From assembly GCA_036023115.1 (NCBI GenBank), contig JAYKKT010000061.1, forward strand, positions 14,653,001 through 14,717,000: 64,000 bases of DNA. The letters run 5' to 3'. The notes below the pieces were generated by a model that searched no databases, was not told the DNA's origin, and was given only the letters and a program-made list of their open reading frames with translations. Source of the DNA: Brasenia schreberi (Eukaryota > Streptophyta > Magnoliopsida > Nymphaeales > Cabombaceae). Below are positions 43,830 to 55,587 of this stretch, piece by piece; the first letter of the stretch is position 1; each line of letters opens with the position of its first letter. The position numbers were made by a program, and so were the translations under genes.

Positions 43830-46388
43830 GATAGGTATGGGGTCTTGAACCTCTTTAACCCTTGGGCATAGGGTCTCAAACCACTTTAACCCTTTGATGG
43901 GTGTAGGGTTCCGGAGTAAGATTGTCCTCAATCGGGCGAGTTTTTTAGGACTGATTTGAATTTGATTTGATTTTCAAAGGTTTTTTAATAATTTTCACAT
44001 TTAACAAATATTTTTGGGTTTGGTTTCTAATGTCTCATTTATATTTGTTTCTTTGAATAAAATTGTTTGAAACCATTCTTTCTTTAAAATAAATCATTTT
44101 AAAAAGCATAATCTTGTCAATTTCGGCTTCAAGGCAAAGCAATCATTTTTTTGGCTCATTGTCAAAATTAGATTTTTTTGAGAAGAATCCATTTACCCTT
44201 ATTTTGAGGCTGCCACGAAATTTTGGGGTGGAAATGAGTTCATTTAAGGTATCTTTATTTGAAAACCCTTAAAAGACCCTAAACCACATTTTTTCCTAAG
44301 GGCAAAATTTATAAAAGATCAAATTATTTTGAGAAAATTTTTGGGTGTCTACAAATGCCCCTCTTTGGCATTAATCTAAATTTATTTAGTTAATGGAAAA
44401 GAATAACACTCATAAAAATTTTATTTGCAAGAGTTGATTTGAGTCGAATTAAGATTTCATGAACTTTCTCATTTTTGTTAAGGGATTCATTTCTTGTACT
44501 TGGGTTATCCTAATTCTGATGGAAGAGGATTTATAGCAAGGGTGTCTCAATATTGATGGTAGTCAACCAATGCAAGGATCATATATGCATAAGACCATGT
44601 ATGAATGCATATGAGCATGAGATGTATGCAATGGGTGAATCATGTATGTTTGATGATCTCCACGATTTATTTAGGGGAGATCCCATGGAAGTTGGTTGCC
44701 CTAAGTGGGATGGCCTCCATGTTCATTTCCTTGATGCCTTGGATTTTGTAAAAATCATTTTGAAATGGATACTTTCTTTTTGTTTCTATCAAAAAGGACT
44801 TTCATCTCCTATATTTCTCTTCACTTTGGTTTTAATGCAAAATTACTTAGTGGAGGTTTTTATTGTTGAAAAAACTCAAAAACATTTTAAAACTCCATTT
44901 TTCACACTACAAGGCCTAATCCTCAAACAAAATGAGATTGAAATTGATAGGTTCTATTCCTACTTTAGGACCATATTGACAAACTTTTTTCTTTTGGAAT
45001 AAGCTATAGGGGTATGGGAGTGGTATAAGGAAAAGATATTTTTGATGAAAAATTATTTTTTTGAGCTTTGACATTTATTTTTCTTTTTTTTTTCAAAGGA
45101 GACCTATATATTGGAGGTTTTTGTTTTCTCTTTTTGTTTTTAGGAAGACCTTTATATTAGAGGTTTATTTTTTTTCCTTTTTTTCTTTCTTTTTTGACTT
45201 TTACAAATTTTTCTTTTTTGAGAGAATGAAGTGGGGGAAACAGCTTATCCCTCTAGATGCTCGGTTTAATCAATTATACCATATTTCATAATAGCACATA
45301 CAATTTGAAAATATTTTGCTATTTGAAACTAGGCCCTATCTTGTAAAAGAAGGATTTTTTGAAATGTCATTAATCGATTTTGATTTGGTCCCTTCTTCAA
45401 GAAATTAAAGAAGATCCATTTTGCAAAAATCATTTCAAAAGAATTTGTCATAGACGCTAAACATCATATCTTTTTGATATAGGGTCGGTCTACCAAGTTT
45501 CTTCCCTAGGCATTAATTAGCCAATATGGTCCTTGCATTCTTGCTTTTGCTTTGAGATCGGATTGGGATGCTTCACTCGCTCTTGGATTTGATTCGCAGT
45601 TTTGTCTCTGAATCGAACTTGAATCATGTGCTTGATTTCAGACTAATGGTTTCAAATATTTCTTTTAATTTTTTAAAACCATTTTATTTTGAAATATATT
45701 TGAAAACATTGAGTTTTATCGAAATCTTTAAATATTCTTTTCTTTGAAAACAACTGAATTTCATTCCCAGTGTTGTTTGCATGGGTGACTTGCTTTCACT
45801 CCGTGAGTTAGTCTTTACCGTTTCAACCTGGGTGTAGGGTGTAAGACCACTTTAGCCCTTTCGATGGGTGTGGGTCTCGAACCTCTTTAATCCTTGAGCA
45901 TAGGGTCTCAAACCACTTTAACCCTTTGATGAGTTTAGGGTTCCGAAGTAGGATTGTCCTCAATCAGACGATTTTTTGAGGCCTGATTTGAATTTGATTT
46001 GATTTTCAAAGGGTTTTTGATAATTTTGACATTTAGCAAATATTTTTGGATTTGGTTCCTAATGTCTCATTTCTATTTATTTCTTTGAAGAAAATTGTTT
46101 GAAACCATCCTTTGTTTGAAGGAAATCATTTGAAAAAGCAAAATCTTGCCAATTTGGGCTTAAAGGCAAAGCAATTATTTTTTTGGCTCATTGTCAAAAT
46201 TGGATTCTTTTAGAGGGGGGCCATTTACTCTTATTTTGAAGCAGTCACAAAATTTTGGTGTGGAAATGAGTTCGTTTAAGGTGTCTTTTTTTGAAAACCC
46301 TTAAAAGACCCAAAATCATAATTTTTTCTTGAAAAGGCAAAATTTTTAAAAGATCAAATTATTTTGAGAAAATTTTTGGGTGTCTACA
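43830..46388 (-). mobile_element. Element G: shrunken minus-strand Tat-like element
   Basis: From the right: LTR U3 (46,388 to about 45,530, type D, starting TGTAGACACCC), then only the end of the internal region (45,515-44,370), the PPT complement (44,369-44,354), then the start of the 3' LTR (44,353 to about 43,830). About 3 kb of internal sequence and most of both LTRs are missing. The open frame 44,553-45,002 lies on the wrong strand relative to the element and is not a gene. After 46,388 the LINE region starts. Confidence 0.75.
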
Positions 46389-46427
46389 ACCGACAATGCA
46401 AGGGTGATCCCTAATATGGGCAGAGTT

Positions 46428-46477
46428 TATGTATGTATGTATGTATGTATGTATGTATGTATGTATGTATGTATATA
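46428..46477. repeat. (TATG)n microsatellite
   Basis: About eleven TATG units and a short TATATA end, 40 bp right of the G terminus and just before LINE-derived sequence. Confidence 0.95.
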
Positions 46478-46479
46478 TA

Positions 46480-49020
46480 GTTTAGGATTAGAAGATAGTA
46501 TAAAGAAGGCTTTTTGTGAGGAATTAGATAAGGTAATTCAAAGAATTCTACAAAAGGAGATGATTTGTTTAGTAAGAGACTTAAATGAACATGTTGGTAA
46601 CGAGGCATTAAGATATCAAGGTATTCTTGAAAACTATGGTTTTGGGATTATAAATGAGGAGCGTAGGGAGATTTTAAATTTTGCTATGACTTTTGATTTC
46701 TTTATTGGCAATGCAATTTTCAAAAAATGAGATGAACATTTAATTACTTGTAAGAGTGACTTGTTATAAACACAAATTGATTATTTTGTTTGTAGGAAAA
46801 AGCTAGATCATGGTGTAAAGATTGTAAGATAATTTCAGAAGAAAGCTTAACGGCTCAACATCGACTTTTAGTAATGGATTTGTAGGTAAAAAGTGGACAA
46901 ACAAGAATAGAGTGCATGGTGTTATTCGTACCAAATGGTGGAACCTTAAATGTGAGAAAGAAGATATATTTAAACAAAAAGTTCTTTAAGGAGATACTTG
47001 AAATTATGTAGGTATACCTTCTGATATGTGGAATAATATGGCTATACATATTGAAAAAGTGGTAAAAGATGTGTTAGGTGAATATAAGGGAGGCGTACCA
47101 ACATAAAAAGAAGCTTGGTGGTGCAGTGAAATGGTGCAACATAGAATTAAGGTAAAGAAAACATGTTACAAATTGTATTATACCAAGAAGACTAATGAAA
47201 CTCGAGTCATATAAGAAAGCAAAGAAAAAGAGAAAAAAAGTCGTTAGTGAAGCAAAACCCAAAATTTTAGACAATTTATATAAAATGCTTAACTCAAACG
47301 AAGGTAAAAGAGATATTTTAGTATAGCTAAGACTAGTGATAAGAAAACTAAGGACTTTACTTTTATTAGATACATCAAAAATAAGGATGAGAAAATTCCA
47401 ATGGCGAATGATGATATAAAAAATAGATGAAGAAATTATTTTTATAAGCTTTTTAATGAAAATACATATGATAGTATTAGCTTAGGTTAGTTAGCTAAAT
47501 CAAAAAATCAAAGATAAGGATGAGAAAATTCTAGTGGCGAATGATGATATAAAAAATAGATGAAAAAATTATTTGTATAAGTTTTTTAATGAAAATACAT
47601 ATGATAGTATTAGCTTAGGATAGTTAGCTAAATCAAAAAAGTATATAAACCATAATTTGTATCGGTATCTTTAGGACGAGACAATATTCCTATAAAAGTA
47701 TTAAAAACTTAAGAGAGATTGGGCTTACTTGGCTCATAAGACTATTTAATAAAATATGAAAAACTCAAAAGATACCCAAGGAATGGCGAGCGAGTACACT
47801 TATACCCATATATATAAGAATAAGGGAGACATTAGAATTGTGCGAATTATCAAAATATCAAGGTAATGAGTCATACTATAAAATTATAGAAAAGAACTAT
47901 CGAACGTAGGTTAAGATAAGTATTGAGTACAACAGAGAACCAAATTGAATTTATACCCTGTAGATCTACTGTTGAAGTGATTCATCTAGTGAAACATTTT
48001 AAAGCAAAAAAGAACATTCACTTGAGTATAATAGAGAAATGTCTCTTACGATAGGGTGTGAAGAGATGTTCTTTTAAGAACTTTCAAAAAGTGAGGTATC
48101 ACATTGACATAAATAAATCTTATAAGAGACATTTATAATGGTATAAAAACATGTATGGGGATTCATGAAGAAATGGAAGATTCCTTTAAAGTTAATATTG
48201 TGTTACATTAGGGTTCAACTTTAAGTTCATATTATTTTGGTATATGTTATTTGAATATGACATTGTGTTAGTAGATTAGTCTAAGGAAAAAGTTAATAGG
48301 AAATTAGAACTATGGATAGAAAAGGCGTCTGACTTAGTAGAACAAATACATAATATATGGAATATAAGTATGATCATTTGGGTACTTCACTGGACATATA
48401 AATTACGATTAGCACACATTACATCCCTAACAAGAAAAGTTTTAAATAACTATAGTCAATTTTTAAAAGTGATGAAAAAATTAATGGAGATATTATACAA
48501 AATTAATGTCAAGTGGTTAGAATGTAGAGGAGCATCAGGTATTCTATGTGATAAGAAGATATCATTGAAGTTTAGAGGTAAATATTGAAGTTTAGAGGTA
48601 TTCTATGTTTTATGATTTTGAATGTTAATTAATTATCAATATGTACAAAATATGTTTGTAGTAAAAATGAAGATGTTGAGATAAATGAGCGTTCGTATAA
48701 GTAAAGACTGTATACATAATGAGGTTATTAGAAACAAATTGGGAGTTGCACCAATAAAGGATAAAATGAGGGGAAACCATTTAATATGGTTTGGACATAT
48801 AGAAAGACAACCTAAGGATGCTCCTATAAGAATATATAAAAAACTATATTGTAAAAATGTTAAAAGATAAAGTGGATGACCACAAAAATGTTGGAAAGAA
48901 ACAATAAAGAATGCTTTAATTTATATTGAGTTAACTGCTAGCATAGCACATGATAGGGCCTTGTGGAAACAAGGAATCCAAGTAGTTGACCATATCTAGT
49001 ATGGGAAAAGGCTTAGTTGT
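46480..49020 (+). pseudogene. RTE-like LINE R1: endonuclease-RT relic
   Basis: Plus strand, many stops and shifts. First open stretch (46,480-46,727): FCEELDKVIQRI, CLVRDLNEHVG, YGFGIINEERREILNFAM, the middle of an APE-type endonuclease (the catalytic D-N of RDLNEH is visible). Then QIDYFVCRKKLDHG and SLTAQHRLLVMDL, its end. RT pieces follow (PKEWRAST-like, IYKNKGDIR near 47,830, a degraded FADD as FEYD near 48,260) and the C-terminal part (48,690-48,990: [38 protein letters not shown]). It ends at GGCTTAGTTGTTGTG. The N-terminus of the endonuclease is missing. Confidence 0.85.
47373..47640 (+). repeat. 133-bp tandem duplication inside LINE R1
   Basis: ATAAGGATGAGAAAATTC recurs at 47,381 and 47,514, and the next 120 bases repeat with a few changes, up to TTAGCTAAATCAAAAAA. 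The two copies differ at several sites, so the duplication is not very recent. Confidence 0.85.
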
Positions 49021-51129
49021 TGTGATTGTTGATCTCAAAGATAAAATGACTTAGATATTTATGTAAGATTGTTTACTAAAAGAACACTCTTTATATATAT
49101 AAGAATTATTTACATGTACCATCAATGTACAAATCTCGTCAAACATTTCTATTGTTCTATCGGTCTAATATAATAGTAAAAATTTGAATATAAAAGTAAA
49201 AAATTATCACTATACTTTTAGTATTAAACATTGAATGTATTAAACTTTTTAAATTCAAATTCTTATTGGTCATCGTGAAATGTGAAAATGTTTAAGCATG
49301 AATAAACGTGTATAAAAACTATCTTATATGTATTATTTATGAATGTACACGGGACAATTCATTGGTTGTCAAGTGACAACTGCCCGGTGATTCACTAAGA
49401 TCAGCCCACTCTTTAAAATGGGTAGTGTGCCGCCTTACATTTCTGTGCTTTGTCAGTTATCAGCCTCATCGTGATGATGATGAGAGAAAAAGAGTTTCTG
49501 TCGAGGTTAACAATACCGAACAAAATAGCGATACCGTGCAACCGAGTCATCTTTCAGTCACGGTGTCATACCGGTGTCTACGTAAACACTCCACGAAGTG
49601 CTTGTGTGGCCTAGTCTATAACGTGCTAAGGTTAATGTTGCATAAACCTTTCCTTGTTATTAACATTAGTAGGAGTCAAAAACCTGAAAGGACCTTAACG
49701 TTCAAGGTCTTGAGATCGATATCCACGAACGAATTAATGCCTAGCAGCTTTTTACATCATCTCATCTTCTACGTTTGTAACTAAATCTCCTCGTTCGAAT
49801 AGGGGGTTTATATGACCTGTTTCGGTTATCCTCAAATATGAAATTATAACTGAACTGGCTCCATGCTGTTTCTAGTTATGGTTCTAGAACTACTTGTTTT
49901 GGATTGATTTTGGTTCTAGAACATTTTTGGTTTTGGTTGTGGGGCAGTTACAAAACAAGTTTTGTAACTGGTTCTAAAATAACAAATTTTTCTCGAGCTC
50001 CATCTTCAAATTTGGGTAAATCATATTTAGTAGCAACATATACATACCTCAAATTTCATTGAATCTATAAATTTTGGTTTCTCAAATAAAGTACCCTATG
50101 ATTTCTCAAATTTTACTCATTAATCAAATATGAACATGAGGTTTCTATCATTAACCAAATAGAAACCTGAGATTCTTGTAGCATGTACCAAAAACTAACA
50201 TTGTTGTCTATAAGCTTCCTATTTGATTAATGATTAGAATCAGAGGTCCCTAATCGATTAACAGTGTAAACCTCATGTCTCCCTTAAATGTTGATAAAAT
50301 TAGGTTATCAAAGTGCAAAATCTGAAAAATACATCACTTTTGTTAAACTTTCCTTTTAAAATATGACAAAAAAGTTGTTGCCCAAAAAGGAGTATATATG
50401 ATTACTATTGTTTTCTTCTTTTACTTGTGCAACAAAATTATTTAACAAACTACAATTTCTACATAATTAATTTATGGTTTGTCTTGTATCTTTAATTATT
50501 TAAGTCAACATCTCTTTAGAGTCATCTAATTTTAATCTAGGGTCTAATGAAGCAACAACTATACTAATAAGAGGAATATTAATTTAATAATAAAGCTACT
50601 TATCGATCATGTTATGTACACACCGAGTCAACTAAGGAGTACTTGGAAAATATGCTAACGTAGAAGTTACTTTATAGATTTACAAACAACAGATCTTAAA
50701 AAAACTCTTCTAAATATCACAATTACACTCAAACAAATTTGATTATATGAAATGAAGATGCATAGACTTAATTAATAAGTCTATCGAGCATAGTGACCAA
50801 AAACATTTGTCAAGTCAAATGATAAGGATGTCCAACATCCTTTACAAAATTTCTTGGTCTTCTACTTTTTCTTTTATAAAAGTAAATTCATTCATTTCTA
50901 ATATTAGAATGACCAAACAAGAGCAATCATCTTATAAGTTGTATTTCTCAACCATACAATTAAGGTCATCTCTAATAAGTTATATTTCAATTCACAAAAC
51001 TTTCAAACCATCTTATACACATGAGTTATGCACATAACAGATCAATGGAAATCAAAAACTTTATCATTTAAATTAAGTTGATAAGTTCTTTGTAAGTCAA
51101 AAATGGCATAATCTTACAACTTTTTAGGA
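49021..51129. other. Intergenic, no recognised gene
   Basis: Mostly AT-rich. A less AT-rich stretch at about 49,370-49,790 holds an open frame (49,425-49,784) without a recognised domain, which starts at GTG rather than ATG. At 49,800-49,990 GGTTCTAGAAC-type motifs recur, similar in style to the possible MITE relics at 52,320 and 60,940. Nothing else stands out. Confidence 0.5.
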
Positions 51130-51800
51130 GATCTCTTTGATCACTTTTTCATGTGTCCTAACCATATTAAACGATTTTAAGTAATTTTATTATCCATTGG
51201 TGTCACTCATATAGTTGTCTCTGATAAACTTATTATGAATTTGATCCTTTCTATATGCAATCATACATCCATCTCAACATCTTCACTTTTGTTACAAACA
51301 TTTTTTACAGATGTCGGTGATTCATTGCCCAATACTTAGTGCCATATAACATAGTGGTTCCGATTACTGCCTTATAATATTTAGTATTTAACTTTAATGA
51401 TATCTTCTTCTCACATAGGATACTTGATGCATCTCTCAAATTTAACTAATCTACATTAGTTTCAAATGTGATTTTTTTGTCAATTTTTCTATCACTCTTA
51501 AAGACTAACTTTACATATTTAAAACTTTTTCTTTGAAGGACATAATGCGTACCAATATGAATTTTCATGCCATTTGTAGTAATCAAATTATCAAACGTGT
51601 ATTCGAGATATTTTGTTTTTTCTACCAAGTTGAAACCTTTTACTTTCTAATGTTTCTAATTTTTTGTTAACATTTTCTTTAGACTCATTGACTAACATAA
51701 TGTCATTTGCAAATAACATACACAAAAGTACTTCATCTTGAATATTCTTTGTTAACATTTTTATGGATTTTAGACTTTATATATGAGCATTTATAAACAT
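51130..51800 (-). pseudogene. RTE-like LINE R2: RT C-terminal half
   Basis: Minus strand. It aligns with R3 from about FADD to the GHIGRR region. The open stretch 51,628-51,446 reads KTKYLEYTFDNL, IGTHYVLQRKSFKYV, FKSDRKID. The RT core reads MLFANDIML, so the first Asp of FADD is changed to Asn. Lower parts match ASGILCDKK and WMSGHTRK with many stops. Both ends are missing. Confidence 0.8.
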
Positions 51801-54800
51801 TGAGCAATATCTTTTTTATTGATAGCATTCTTTTCAAAGTTCATATTTTCATGACTTGCATCATACAACATCAATGATATCAATTGCCATTTCTTCATGC
51901 AATATTGGTGGTATCATCCTTTCATATCAACTAATGCTGGTCTTCTCCTTGTTGCCCTTCAACTTGAGGGTGCATGTTAGATTTTATATAATGTGAAGGG
52001 ACAAACTTTCCTATCTCATGGATTTGAATGAGATTTGATCCATCATAATCTTGTTTAGTATATTGAATTTGGTAGGAAAATATATTTGTTGGCCACAAAT
52101 CCTTTCATGACCCCCAAAAAACAAGAAAGGAAACTGACAGACTTTTCGTAGACTAAGCCTACGCTGGAACTACCTATATCATGTTTTCCTCCTCCATTTG
52201 AAAAGGAATTATTTGTTCCGATATGCTTTTTTTTCAGCTGCTTTACCATTCAAATGGATTCACACCGGAGGCAGTTTGGATCCTATTCCCTTAATTATTT
52301 CATGCTTTGTTTGATCAGAATAGACATGGACAATTCAGAACCGACTCGATGGTTTGAACAGAAACCGAACTTTTCGTGGAACCGTCAGTAACCGTAACTG
52401 AACCGAGGACCCCCATTAAGTTATAGTTCATGAATTTTTAAACCATCCTGAAACTGGCCATTCGAAACTGACATTGTTTAAATAAAATATTTTTTTAGAA
52501 ATAGCTCAACAGAAGAGTGCACCTGATGCGTGCATTTGGTGGGGAGTGCTATTCTTAGAGGGTGTAAACTGCATTTGTTTTATTTCAGAAAAAACAAAAA
52601 ATTGGTTTAAATATCTTCTCCAAAGATTTTATTCGTAAACCGCCTCATACCTCAATGAGAGGTTCCTCCCCACCAAAAACAATGGTGGGGACTTTGATTC
52701 TAAACGGTTTAGTCTTGTTCTTCTATCTAAAAAAAAATTAACTTGTGGTTCCAAAACTTAAACCGAAGCCCGATTTGATTACGGTTCCTGGTTTTGGGTA
52801 GACCAGAACCGGGCAGGTCAGAACTTGAATCACTTTCTATGAACCGTTTTCACAGTGGGGTCTGAGCCGTTCAACTGCATTTGTTTGTGAGGCTGCAAAT
52901 ATAATCAAACAGACATCCATTCTTGGATCATTTGATATATAAAATCTTTTGTCCACTGAATTCCCTTTTTCTTCTCTGTTATTTTTTACTTGGATGGATA
53001 ATTATATATTGCCCCGGCAGCCAGTCAATCTCTCGAATAGTTTTTTACTGGTACTTAATTTCTTAAATTAATTGAAAGCAGTTTTTCTGTGAATATCGGG
53101 CTTTCTGCATACCTGTGTGCGTCTAAAACTTTAGTTCATAAATAATAATGTTACACAGGAAACCACACTCAGACTGGCTGACAGACTTGTAAAAATGCCC
53201 TGTATAAAATCATGTCAGTATTACTTTCAGATTATTTTTTGAAACCACACTCACACAATAAATTCTCGTCACCCCCGCGCAAAACGGAAGGTGCCTGAAT
53301 GGATTTCGCATAATTACTTTCAGATTACCATGTCAGTATTCCAATCAGACTGAATAAAAAATATGATTTTGTTTCAAAAGTAAAATAGTATGAAACTTAT
53401 TGTGTGCCTGTGTGTGTGTGAAGCCCACTGTTAATTATATCTTGTCTTGATACCAGTCTTATTACACGAGCTAAGACGAATGTCATTTGGCAGGAAAAGT
53501 CAATCTTACATAAGATGGCTCTTTATTTTACGTACTTAGGCGAGCAATTCTGAGCAGAAAGATTCGATGATTCATTTCTCATACCAAATACAATTAAGTC
53601 CCACTGGTTAATGTCCATTTATTTGGTCAAGCGGCAGCTAAACTTTAGTTCATATAAATGCATGCAGTGAATTTTTCATCAAGCATTGATTTGTGAATGA
53701 TTTGTGCTGCCGCCATTCAAAATACCAGCTGTTTCACGAGATGCGGACACTGACATGAGGCCGCGGGCTGCTGCAGGAAGAAAGATTGTTGGATTCGATA
53801 GATAGCTGGTCAGGTCAGGGAACGCTAATAACTTACGGTTGACAAAATTTATTGTACACAAGGAGGGCCAATGCCATACACAAATTGATTTGATTAGGGT
53901 TGACAACTTTGAACCCTAAATCTTAGCTCGCTCGCTCTCACACACACACAAACATGCCACGTCTTGTGGGTCTTGTACGGGAAAGAAGTTCCAAGGAATT
54001 TGTTGCGGAATTAGACGGTAAAAAGAAAATCGATTCTTTTTCAGTGTAGCAGGAAAAGCTGCTTTATGGATGCTTGTATGGGGATATTTGTTATGATTTT
54101 AGTGAGATTTTGGCTTTGTAGGATTTTGCTGGATTTGGGAGTGAAAATCGTGCTGTAAAAGAAAACCTGTGATCCTTAGGAATCATCGTTCTGTTTCTAG
54201 TTGTGAAGATTTGCAGTGTACGAGTACCATAAAATTCTGAAAGTTCCCCACTCATAACCCAAAGTCCTTTAGCTATTAAACCACCATAACCTAAAGTCAG
54301 TAGATAAGATGGCCCATCTATACATGCCTAAAATCTTGTGATGAAAATTAAGTTGGGGCGCAAAATGATAATAATCCATCATTTCATCATGCTGGCTTGA
54401 GACAATTCAGATAATGTGTTCATTTGAACTTCCTATCAATTGGTTGGAAGTTTCTAGCCCGTCACATCAACCTGGACCCGATGAAGTCCAAGTATCATAA
54501 AAAGCCCGACTTAAAACTTGACTTGGTGACCCGATTTGCAACCCATAGATTCGAGTGTGTGGATAACAGTGTATCAATGTAGTTCCATTTAGATCGCAAT
54601 TTAATATAACAGGTTGATGGATAACATACCATTTACTTGAAAGCTTCACTGCGATAGGTAAGACGCATACCATGTTGGATATGAATGATTTCCACAAACT
54701 CTATTAGTCAACCTTCATATATTAGTAAACATCAAGACGGTTATATGAATGAATATGTAACAGGTTTTTACGCATGTACAAAGGCTATCATGAGGCTCGG

Positions 54801-55587
54801 ACCAACTTGGTTGGGCCAAAGGCTATCATGCATCTACAAAGGAGACTCAATGAGCTGAAAGGGATGAGAGAAGCATGTGGAGCAGATACCAAACAAGAAC
54901 CAAGATCATCCTACTTAGCAAAGATGAGGTTAATAAGACTGATTAGTTTGTGATTTAGCGTACGTTTGCTTCGTCATATGAGGGATCACACGTATCCCAC
55001 AACTGATCCAAAGAAAACCCTCGCATTTGTGATTTGGTTGGATAAAATGCAACGGTTGGAATAGATGAAAGGTTGATAATAAGAGTCAAACAGCAAAGCA
55101 TCAAGGAACCCAAACCATGTTTGCTTCATATGAAATACACGTTATATCAGCAGATTCTCGCATGAATCGGGATATGATGAAAACATGGAGTCCCTATCTA
55201 GCTTAGAATGAGTATCCACGATCATACGTAGCATATACTTAATATCAGAGGTTCCTAAACCAGCCTTTCTTCAAAACTCCAGAATAAGGATGATTCTAAT
55301 CATCAGAGAATGATTATGATTTTGCACATATTTCGCTCCAGGAGCGACCAATATGAGAATGTCAGGCAGCTTTTACAGAAGCAAAGGAAACTGGCATATA
55401 CTTAAAATTGCATTTTTTTTTTGGTAATTTTTTTTTTTCGGGTTTATGACCTTTGTTCGCCTCTTTTCACTTCTCCCCAAGGCATCCTCCGGTATGCTTG
55501 TTTGAGATTGCAAGTTGCATGCATTTAAATTGTAAATTCAGGTTAGTTTATAAGAATTTTATTGAATAAGAATAATTTATGAACAAA
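51801..55587. other. Intergenic, possible MITE relic, no recognised gene
   Basis: At about 52,320-52,870 clusters of GAACCG, AACCGAA and CCGGGCAGG-like words appear at both ends with a plain middle, as in old hAT-type MITEs, but I cannot define terminal repeats. At 53,680-53,910 a locally GC-rich patch with a 75-codon minus-strand frame has no recognised domain. Near 53,930-54,050 a CTCTCACACACACA leader precedes a 31-codon frame. All are too weak to call genes. Confidence 0.4.

Noticed and set aside
44553..45002. 149-codon plus-strand frame
   Set aside because: It lies antisense within the non-coding tail of minus-strand element G; the matching place in D has no comparable frame.
54955..55140. 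Repeated GTTTGCTTCATATGA-like words suggesting a MITE
   Set aside because: The two copies are in the same orientation, not inverted, and no terminal repeats or duplications could be set.
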